A stretch of 6,106 nucleotides of DNA, taken from positions 1 to 6,106 of the forward strand of contig CAZXQG010000116.1 in NCBI GenBank assembly GCA_964642725.1. The letters are read 5' to 3'. Positions 1 to 5,083 of this stretch are shown here, piece by piece. The DNA is from JAGVPT01 sp964642725. GTDB lineage: Bacteria; Bacteroidota; Ignavibacteria; UBA10030; UBA8401. The first letter of the stretch is position 1; every line of letters starts with the position of its first letter. The notes under the pieces were generated by a model, which worked only from the letters and a program-made list of their open reading frames with translations, was not told where the DNA came from and ran no database searches. Position numbers and translations under genes: made by a program.

Positions 1-36
1 TCGGCATTCACTCCGCTTCGCTCCGTTCAGAATGAC
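1..36 (-). repeat. Partial copy of a dispersed intergenic repeat (cut by window edge)
   Basis: Read on the minus strand, this begins GTCATTCTGAACGGAGCG and continues through AAGCGGAGTGAATGCC. That is the recognisable GTCATTCTGAACGGAGCGAAG-type repeat seen many times per genome in some Bacteroidota/Ignavibacteriota-like bacteria. It shares its first 12 bases (TCGGCATTCACT) with 189-200 and CTCCGTTCAG (21-30) with 241-250. A further piece, GTTCAGAATGA, recurs at 25-35 and 55-65. The outer end is outside the window. Confidence 0.7.
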
Positions 37-85
37 AATGATGTAGCATGGTTTGTTCAGAATGATATTGCAACTTGTTTCACCG

Positions 86-128
86 TGTCATCCTGATCCC
101 GACGAAGTCGGGAGAAGGATCCATGACA
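86..128 (+). repeat. 43-bp interrupted palindrome, forward copy of the dispersed repeat
   Basis: Nested arms can be read directly: TGTCATCCT (86-94) pairs with AGGAT (116-120) and ATGACA (123-128), and the core CCCGAC (98-103) pairs with GTCGGG (107-112) around the loop GAA. The sequence is a GTCATCCTGA...GGATCCATGAC unit, opposite in orientation to the copies at 1-36 and 183-254. No gene product is expected; as RNA or single-stranded DNA it would form a hairpin. Confidence 0.75.
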
Positions 129-182
129 TTGCTCCTCGTTATATTCCCGAGGCGCTGTTGACACGTGGATTCTCGAAAAGGG

Positions 183-254
183 ATGCCTTCGGCATTCACT
201 ACGTCCCGCTTCGGCGGTCGAAGACTCGACTTGGCGAGGACTCCGTTCAGGATG
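183..254 (-). repeat. Expanded reverse copy of the dispersed repeat
   Basis: It begins with a small perfect hairpin ATGCC-TTC-GGCAT (183-195), repeats TCGGCATTCACT (189-200) from 1-12, and ends with CTCCGTTCAGGATG (241-254), the complement of CATCCTGA at 89-96. Compared with the copy at 1-36 it carries about 36 extra bases between the two shared blocks, including GCTTCGGCGGTCGAAG. It may be a composite of two degenerate units. Confidence 0.6.
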
Positions 255-266
255 GGAGATAACAGA

Positions 267-284
267 AGGTTTTTAAATAAACCT
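267..284 (-). terminator. Weak candidate terminator hairpin after the phosphatase gene
   Basis: AGGTTT (267-272) pairs with AAACCT (279-284) around a six-base loop, about 38 bases beyond the phosphatase stop. On the minus strand it is followed by TCTGTT, only a poor U-tract, and the stem is AT-rich. A second five-pair stem, ATCCT/AGGAT (305-309 with 315-319), lies nearer the stop. Either could assist 3' end formation, but neither is a convincing intrinsic terminator. Confidence 0.25.
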
Positions 285-322
285 ATGTATTTCCCTTCAA
301 ATGGATCCTATGAAAGGATTTG

Positions 323-820
323 TCAAATTTTTCCTGACGATAACAGCATATCGCAGATCTCCCGTACGCATCCTCCGCCCCCGTTTTTCTTCGTGATGTA
401 ATGAGCGACTTTCTTGTTTTGATCGGTTCCGTCTGCGGGAGTTGCTGCAAAGCCGACGCGTTTCATCACCTCAAGGTCGTTAACATCATCGCCGATATAC
501 GCGACTTCTTCCCATGTCAGCGAATGGCGTTTCATCAACATCTCCATCGAACTCACCTTATCGCGCGCTCCTTGAACAAGGTCTGTGATCTTTAGCTTTG
601 CGGCGCGCCGCTCGACGATCTTTGTATCTTCGCTGGTGACGATTGCAATTTTGTACCCCGCCTTTCGGAGAAGCACCAGGCCCATCCCGTCCCGAGTGCT
701 GAATCTTTTCAACTCATCCCCGAGTTCTGAATAGTACATTCCCGAATCGGTCAACACTCCGTCGACATCGGTCGCGAGCATTTTGATTTTCTTAAGGCGG
801 GGGAGGAGCGATTTTTTCAT
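323..820 (-). CDS. C0-type HAD phosphatase, KdsC fold; possible ulosonate-phosphate (KDN-9-P-like) phosphatase
   Basis: Small HAD hydrolase without a cap domain, 165 residues, normal for KdsC-type enzymes, which act as tetramers. All four motifs are present: TDVDGVLTD with nucleophile Asp18 and acid/base Asp20, VTSE (61-64) as motif II, RDK with Lys88 as motif III, and IGDDVNDL (109-116) as motif IV. GGGGCVREICDMLL near the C-terminus matches the family tail GG-GAVRE. The expected reaction is hydrolysis of a sugar-acid phosphate in the cytoplasm. Motif II reads TSE rather than the TGR typical of KDO-8-phosphate phosphatases, and Glu64, Arg72 and Lys75 have the same spacing as the Glu56/Arg64/Lys67 set I recall for the Bacteroides KDN-9-phosphate phosphatase BT1713. 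A nonulosonate-9-phosphate substrate is therefore favoured but unproven; kdsC is the alternative label. The start is ATG, 28 bp after the aminotransferase, with a weak AGAG upstream. Last gene of the operon. Confidence 0.88.
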   Translation of the reverse strand: MKKSLLPRLKKIKMLATDVDGVLTDSGMYYSELGDELKRFSTRDGMGLVLLRKAGYKIAIVTSEDTKIVERRAAKLKITDLVQGARDKVSSMEMLMKRHSLTWEEVAYIGDDVNDLEVMKRVGFAATPADGTDQNKKVAHYITKKNGGGGCVREICDMLLSSGKI

Positions 821-848
821 ACAGATCTCTAACGTGATTGTTAAATCG

Positions 849-1982
849 TTATTCGGCGATTGATTTTACAATATAGTCCTGGACATCTTCACGCAAATAT
901 GGATGCATCGGCACACTGAAAATGGAATCCGCGATTCGTTCGCTCACCGGGAAGTCTCCTCGCTGGTAGCCGAGGCTGCTGAACGCCTCCTGCAAGTGGA
1001 GCGGTTTTGGATAATACACTGCCGTCGGCACCCCGCGGGATTTTAATCTATTAATCATCTCGTCGCGCTGTTGAACAAGCACCGAATACTGCGCCCATAC
1101 GCTTACATAGTCTTTTGGCACAAAAGGCGTCGTGACAGAATGTTGTAGCTTTTGCGTATACCGGGCGGCAATGGAATTGCGCAGATGTACCTCTTCATCA
1201 AAGATTTCCATCTTTGCAAGCAGCACCGCCGCCTGCATCGTATCCAGCCGGCCGTTGATTCCGATGCGAACGTTGTTGTATTTGTCGCTTCCTTGTCCGT
1301 GCACCCGGATCGATCGGAGTTTTTGCATCATCTCGTCGTTGTTGCAGAAGATCGCACCGCCGTCGCCGTAACAGCCGAGCGGTTTAGCCGGGAAGAACGA
1401 TGTGGCGGCGACATTTCCCATGCTTCCGGCTTTTCTTCCTTTGTACGTCGCACCGAACGATTGCGCCGCATCCTGAAGAACAAAGAGGTTGTATTTTTTT
1501 GCTACGGCTTCAATCGGATCATAGTCCGCCGTTTGGCCAAAAAGGTCGACCGGGATAATCCCTCTTGCTTTCCTTCCTGAATTATTTTTCAGAAATTTCT
1601 GAATTTCTTCTTCAAGTTTGATCGGGTCGATGTTGTACGTTCGCGGGTCGATGTCGACAAAAACGGCAGTTGCTCCGAGCAGCGCGACAACCTCTGCGGT
1701 TGCGATGAAGGTGAAGGGCGAGGTAAAAACCGCATCGCCCGGCTTGATGCCGTATGCCATGAGGGGCATGAGAAGCGCGTCGGTCCCGCTTCCACAAACA
1801 ATGCAGTGCTTGACGCCGACATAGTGTGCCAGTTTTTCCTCAAGCTCTGCAATTTCCGGCCCCATGATGTATGCGCCGTGGTCCATCACTTTTTTGATCC
1901 GCTGCTCGAGCGAATCACGGATACGTTTCTGCTGCGTTTTCAGGTCGATGAAATCGATTCTTCTAAATTCCGTAGCGTCCAT
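849..1982 (-). CDS. DegT/DnrJ/EryC1/StrS-family aminotransferase, WbpE-like (second copy)
   Basis: Second PLP-dependent sugar aminotransferase of the window, 377 residues, full length. Motifs are GSGTDAL (64-70), LQDAAQSFGA (169-178) with Asp171, and SFFPAKPLGCYGDGGA (195-210) with Schiff-base Lys200. GINGRLDTMQAA (241-252) and PTAVYYPKPLHLQEAF (319-334) follow. FIDLKTQQKRIR near the start, HGAYIMGPEIAELE, the KPLGCYGDGG lysine loop, and LLAKMEIFDEE are features I associate with Pseudomonas WbpE (UDP-2-acetamido-2-deoxy-3-keto-glucuronate 3-aminotransferase). That activity is a good working label, but another enzyme already occupies that role in the triad, so a different keto-sugar is possible. 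The start is ATG with GAGGA nine bases upstream, the best ribosome site in the window. It is separated from the glycosyltransferase by a repeat-filled 119 bp gap and from the phosphatase by only 28 bp. Confidence 0.93.
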   Translation of the reverse strand: MDATEFRRIDFIDLKTQQKRIRDSLEQRIKKVMDHGAYIMGPEIAELEEKLAHYVGVKHCIVCGSGTDALLMPLMAYGIKPGDAVFTSPFTFIATAEVVALLGATAVFVDIDPRTYNIDPIKLEEEIQKFLKNNSGRKARGIIPVDLFGQTADYDPIEAVAKKYNLFVLQDAAQSFGATYKGRKAGSMGNVAATSFFPAKPLGCYGDGGAIFCNNDEMMQKLRSIRVHGQGSDKYNNVRIGINGRLDTMQAAVLLAKMEIFDEEVHLRNSIAARYTQKLQHSVTTPFVPKDYVSVWAQYSVLVQQRDEMINRLKSRGVPTAVYYPKPLHLQEAFSSLGYQRGDFPVSERIADSIFSVPMHPYLREDVQDYIVKSIAE

Positions 1983-1991
1983 AAAATATTT

Positions 1992-1996
1992 TCCTC
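1992..1996 (-). promoter_or_regulatory. Shine-Dalgarno GAGGA of the WbpE-like aminotransferase
   Basis: GAGGA on the minus strand lies nine bases before the ATG at 1982. It is the clearest ribosome site in the window and fixes this start. Its presence fits a gene cut off from translational coupling by the upstream hairpin element. Confidence 0.65.
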
Positions 1997-2031
1997 AAGA
2001 TAACTAATTCTCACCGCTCACCCCCTCTTAA

Positions 2032-2052
2032 TCTCCCCCTTGAAGGGGGAGA
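2032..2052. repeat. Perfect GC-rich hairpin, left half of a tandem hairpin element
   Basis: Positions 2032-2040 pair with 2044-2052: a nine-base stem (TCTCCCCCT with AGGGGGAGA) around a three-base loop TGA. It lies in the gap between the glycosyltransferase stop and the second aminotransferase start. No T-run follows on either strand, so it does not look like an intrinsic terminator. Confidence 0.85.
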
Positions 2053-2058
2053 GAGTGT

Positions 2059-2085
2059 CTACCCTCCCCTTTAAGGGGAGGGTAG
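2059..2085. repeat. Perfect 12-bp-stem hairpin, right half of a tandem hairpin element
   Basis: Positions 2059-2070 pair perfectly with 2074-2085 around a three-base loop TTA. The stem consists of CTACCC and CTCCCC-type runs and their complements. It resembles the first hairpin (CTCCCCTT versus CTCCCCCTT, each followed by AAGGGG), so the two look like related units six bases apart. Outer segments CACCC (2019-2023) and GGGTG (2085-2089) are also complementary, so the whole block could fold as a three-way or nested structure. It starts about 17 bases from the TAG stop of the glycosyltransferase. This style of intergenic CCCCTC...AAGGGG element is familiar from Bacteroidota-like genomes; that is a memory-based comparison, not a search. 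Confidence 0.85.
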
Positions 2086-2101
2086 GGTGGGGTCGCCCGT
2101 C

Positions 2102-3292
2102 CTAGTCCAATCCGGAAAGGAAATCCGCAATCGAATTGACACGCTCGCTCCAGCTGTTGAGCCTCGCTACTTCTTTTCTCTTTTTTATCATCTCCGTCGA
2201 TGTCATGGTGAGAGCTTTCTCAATTCCCTTCAGGAAGGTTTCTTTCGTTGTCGCGTTGAGAACGATGAAATCTTCCAGATTCCTCGGCCCGACGGTCGAA
2301 ACAACCGGCTTTCCTGCCGCCAAATACTCATAAAATTTTAGCGGAGCGGCATAGTACGTCGACACTTCTTCCAGGGTATACGGTAAGATGCAAACATCGA
2401 ATTGATTGATGTACAGGGGCACCTCGTCGGATGCTATCGCGCCGAGGAAGTACACGTTGGTCTTTTTCTTCAACTCCTCAACTTTTTCATAATACCGCTT
2501 GTCGCTTTCCGTCACCGGACCAACGATGACGATCGACCAATCAGGATGCGCTGTGGCAACGAAGTCAAGCAGGTCAAGGTCGATGATGTGGCGGACGACT
2601 CCGGAATATCCAATTACCGGCTTATGTATTCTTTTGAATTCTTGGGGAACCGGGCCGGAGAGGGGAGAGTTTTCGAATAACTGATAATCGACGCCGTGGT
2701 GAATGGTGGTGATCTTTTTGGCAAAAGGTGATTTTTCCTCCGTCAACTTTTCGGAGACCGTAATGACGGCGTCCACTTTCTTTATCAGTCTTTGTTCCAA
2801 TGCCGCCACTTTTTGCCGCAGTGATTCCTGTTTGTACAATTTATCAAAAGCGTCATTGCAGAAATAGACCGAAATCTTTTCACCCATATGTCCGACCAGC
2901 GAATCTGCGTTGTACGCAAAGATGAGGAGCACGATGTCGTGGAAACCGAGTTTCTTCATCGCGCGTTTCATGAAAATTCGCGCGACGCTCCAGTTCATCC
3001 GGCTCACGAACGAGCTGAACTCTCCGAACGGCAGGAAAGGGATAACCGAAAGAAGGAAAAGATTCTTTGTCACTTCTCTCGGACTCTGTAAGAAGCGGAA
3101 TAATTTTGAGAAATCGGGTTTTTTGAGAAACTTTGAAATTGTATAAAAACCCTCTATAAAAAGGACCCGGTTTCCCTGTTTTGTCAATTCAACGGCGAGG
3201 TGGTGGCGAATCCGGCGGGGCCCCTCCCATTCCGAAAGCGTGACGATGACGATGTCCCTATTATTGAAGAAACCTTTTGAGCCGCTCTTCAT
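2102..3292 (-). CDS. GT4-like glycosyltransferase (GT-B fold, TuaH-like)
   Basis: Predicted glycosyltransferase, 396 residues from ATG at 3292. The N-terminal half has a Rossmann-like opening (DIVIVTLSEWEGPRRIRHHL), the acceptor domain. Then come VDAVITVSEKL and HHGVDYQLF (198-206), which match the linker motif N/H-G-V-D---F of GT4 enzymes. The donor domain has GYSG (228-231), VIVGPV and the family hallmark PLKFYEYLAAGKPVVST (317-333), whose Glu322 is in the position that contacts the nucleotide-sugar. No signal peptide or clear membrane helix is seen, so it probably works at the cytoplasmic membrane face on a lipid-linked glycan. Donor and acceptor cannot be read from sequence. The frame stays open upstream to a TTG at 3349, which would overlap the aminotransferase by 41 bp and add 19 residues without conserved character; I prefer ATG, 16 bp after the preceding stop, though it lacks a clear Shine-Dalgarno. 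Its TAG stop lies directly beside the hairpin repeat. Confidence 0.88.
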   Translation of the reverse strand: MKSGSKGFFNNRDIVIVTLSEWEGPRRIRHHLAVELTKQGNRVLFIEGFYTISKFLKKPDFSKLFRFLQSPREVTKNLFLLSVIPFLPFGEFSSFVSRMNWSVARIFMKRAMKKLGFHDIVLLIFAYNADSLVGHMGEKISVYFCNDAFDKLYKQESLRQKVAALEQRLIKKVDAVITVSEKLTEEKSPFAKKITTIHHGVDYQLFENSPLSGPVPQEFKRIHKPVIGYSGVVRHIIDLDLLDFVATAHPDWSIVIVGPVTESDKRYYEKVEELKKKTNVYFLGAIASDEVPLYINQFDVCILPYTLEEVSTYYAAPLKFYEYLAAGKPVVSTVGPRNLEDFIVLNATTKETFLKGIEKALTMTSTEMIKKRKEVARLNSWSERVNSIADFLSGLD

Positions 3293-3308
3293 ACGAGGCG
3301 TACATAAG

Positions 3309-4421
3309 TCATGTGGTGCTCTTGCATGCGTCAATGAGTGCACCGGCAATGTATTCTACCTGGGCATCGGTGAGTTCAGGGTAGAGGGGAATGCTGAGGA
3401 GCTGTGATGCATACCGTTCGGCAACGGGAAAGTCGCCCGCGCGGTGGTTGAGGTACCGGTATGCGGGCTGCAAATGCAGCGGAATCGGGTAATGAATTCC
3501 CGTTGCGATACCTTTTTGTTTCAAAATGTTCCGCACTTTTTCCCGCGCATCGACACGGACAACGTAAAGGTGGTACACATGAGTCGAATTCTTGCGGACT
3601 GCCGGAGTTTTGATGTTGTCGTGACCGTTCAGCAGGTTGTCAAAATGTGAGGCATGGAGTTGCCGCCGCTTGATCCACTCATCGAGATGGCGAAGTTTGA
3701 CGCTGAGTATCGCCGCCTGCAGCGTGTCGAGCCTGCTGTTGTATCCTTCGATTTTGTGTTCATACTTTTCGAGCCTGCCGTGATTAGCAAGCATGCGAAC
3801 ACGTTCAGCGAACTGCTCATCGTTTGTTGCGACAGCTCCCGCGTCGCCGTACGCACCAAGATTCTTGCCGGGATAAAAACTAAACGTCGCCGCTTTCCCG
3901 AAACTACCGATTTTCATTCCATTGTACAAAGCGCCGTGAGCCTGCGCCGCATCTTCAATGACGATCAGGTTATGCTTTTCAGCAATCTGCTGGATTGCCG
4001 TCATGTCCGCCGGCTGCCCGTAGAGATGGATGGGAATGATTGCTTTTGTCTTTGAAGTAATCCTTTCTTCAATCTTCGTTACATCAATCGTATAGGTCGA
4101 GGGGTCGTTATCAACGAAGACTACCTTTGCGCCTGCCGCCGTGATGGCTTCCGACGTTGCAATAAATATGTTTACGGCGGTAATTACTTCATCGCCGCTG
4201 CCGATGCCGCAGGCGCGAAGCGCGAGATGGATAGCATCCGTTCCGTTCGCCACGCCGACGACATGACGAATGCCGGAAAAATCTGCGAAAGATTTTTCAA
4301 ACGTTTTGATTGCGCTCCCGCCGATGAAGTCGGTCTGATTCAGGACACTCTGTATGGCGCCGTCAATTTCATTTTTGATCGAGAGATACTGGCTCTTTAA
4401 ATCAACGAGAGGAATATTCAT
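3309..4421 (-). CDS. DegT/DnrJ/EryC1/StrS-family PLP sugar aminotransferase (first copy)
   Basis: A fold-type I, PLP-dependent NDP-keto-sugar aminotransferase of 370 residues, full length for the family. Visible motifs in order are NGTDA (59-63, PLP phosphate contact), EDAAQAHGA (156-164, with Asp157 for the pyridine nitrogen), and SFYPGKNLGAYGDAG (181-195) with Lys186 as the Schiff-base lysine. The C-terminal active-site segments are YNSRLDTLQAA (227-237) and GIHYPIPLHLQPAY (308-321). The SFYPGKNLGA wording resembles FdtB/QdtB/WlbC-type 3-aminotransferases more than WbpE. It sits in the 3-aminotransferase position of the dehydrogenase/acetyltransferase triad, so transamination of a 3-keto sugar, usually with glutamate as donor, is the likely reaction. 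The start is ATG and shares four bases (ATGA) with the preceding stop, implying translational coupling; the only upstream purine stretch is A-rich. One oddity is IFIAT at 85-89, where relatives usually read TFIAT. Confidence 0.93.
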   Translation of the reverse strand: MNIPLVDLKSQYLSIKNEIDGAIQSVLNQTDFIGGSAIKTFEKSFADFSGIRHVVGVANGTDAIHLALRACGIGSGDEVITAVNIFIATSEAITAAGAKVVFVDNDPSTYTIDVTKIEERITSKTKAIIPIHLYGQPADMTAIQQIAEKHNLIVIEDAAQAHGALYNGMKIGSFGKAATFSFYPGKNLGAYGDAGAVATNDEQFAERVRMLANHGRLEKYEHKIEGYNSRLDTLQAAILSVKLRHLDEWIKRRQLHASHFDNLLNGHDNIKTPAVRKNSTHVYHLYVVRVDAREKVRNILKQKGIATGIHYPIPLHLQPAYRYLNHRAGDFPVAERYASQLLSIPLYPELTDAQVEYIAGALIDACKSTT

Positions 4422-5083
4422 TCTTTTTTCTTATAGGGGAGGCTGGCAATTGAGTTGATAATTCTGGCAGGGTTCCCTGCGGCCACTTTGTTGGGCGGGA
4501 CGTCTTTTGTTACGACTGCTCCCGCGCCGACCAAAGAATTTTCACCGACGGTAATACCCGGGAGTAATGTCGCATTTGCACCGACCTTTGCATTTTTTTT
4601 AACGATCGCGCCGCGCAGTTCTTTCTTTACGTTTGGCGAAAGCGGATAGAGTGCATTTGTAATGACGACATGAGGTCCCAGCCAGCACCCGTCTTCGAGA
4701 ACTGACGTTTCCGGGACAAACGCGTTTGTGTGGATGCGAACATTCGAACCGATTGTCACATGGTGTTCGACGACCGAGGAAGTTCCGATGCTGACATTGT
4801 TACCGATTTTGTTTTCCTCACGGATCATCACATGATGGCCTGTCTGGAAATTATCCCCGATCGTATTCCCCGCGTAGATAACCGTGTGAGACCGGATCAC
4901 TGCACCGTCTCCGATCGTTGTCGGCAATTCGCCGGACTTTTTGCCTCGCGGCGGAACTCCGATGATGACAAAATCCTCGATCACCGCATTCCGGCCGATC
5001 GTGACATTCGGGTGGAGCCTGTAATTAATGATTTTACGTTTCGTTCTTGGCACTTTGGGCGTAGATTTTTTCGATGATCTCAA
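4418..5083 (-). CDS. Left-handed beta-helix N-acetyltransferase (WbpD/FdtC-like)
   Basis: Hexapeptide-repeat acyltransferase, 221 residues from the TTG start at 5083. Imperfect [IV]-G-x-x-[AV] turns run from about residue 23 (HPNVTIG) to 190 (VGAGAVV). The protein ends in the typical PPNKVAAGNPARII element (196-209). His-containing turns TGHHV (81-85) and VEHHV (105-109), followed by LGPHVVITNALYP (135-147), lie where WbpD-type enzymes hold the acetyl-CoA and sugar site. The expected role is acetyl-CoA-dependent N-acetylation of an amino group on an NDP-sugar, the product of the adjacent aminotransferase; this is inferred from context. The start is uncertain. TTG at 5083 has AAGGA ten bases upstream but overlaps the dehydrogenase by 50 bp and adds a very basic tail (KK, KVPRTKRK). 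GTG at 5053 would remove ten residues but has no visible ribosome site. No in-frame ATG lies before the helix. Its stop overlaps the next start as ATGA. Confidence 0.88.
   Translation of the reverse strand: MRSSKKSTPKVPRTKRKIINYRLHPNVTIGRNAVIEDFVIIGVPPRGKKSGELPTTIGDGAVIRSHTVIYAGNTIGDNFQTGHHVMIREENKIGNNVSIGTSSVVEHHVTIGSNVRIHTNAFVPETSVLEDGCWLGPHVVITNALYPLSPNVKKELRGAIVKKNAKVGANATLLPGITVGENSLVGAGAVVTKDVPPNKVAAGNPARIINSIASLPYKKKE

Larger units (their letters stand above)
1..322. other. Gene-free repeat region downstream of the operon
   Basis: Apart from three repeat copies and a weak terminator-like hairpin, I see no gene here. Two open frames on the plus strand (from 53 and 165) run through the palindromic repeats. 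Their translations are rich in Arg and Pro without family resemblance, and they lack convincing ribosome sites. The region probably separates this operon from the next transcription unit. Confidence 0.7.

Noticed and set aside
1..254. CRISPR array reading of the repeats at the left edge
   Set aside because: Copies differ in length and orientation, there is no uniform spacer size, and no cas gene is nearby.
53..401. Two plus-strand open frames (53-262 and 165-401) in the downstream region
   Set aside because: They run through palindromic repeats, and the second overlaps the phosphatase gene in antisense. No recognisable domain or ribosome site supports them.
1152..1580. Plus-strand open frame of 142 codons, with a companion frame at 1132-1371
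   Set aside because: It lies fully antisense to the WbpE-like aminotransferase, whose motifs are intact. The translation shows no family resemblance and no ribosome site is visible.
2032..2085. Intrinsic terminator reading of the twin hairpins
   Set aside because: Strong stems, but neither strand has a T-run directly after them, so the repeat-element interpretation fits better.
3654..4055. Plus-strand open frame of 133 codons
   Set aside because: It is antisense to the first aminotransferase across its PLP-binding region, which is clearly the coding strand.
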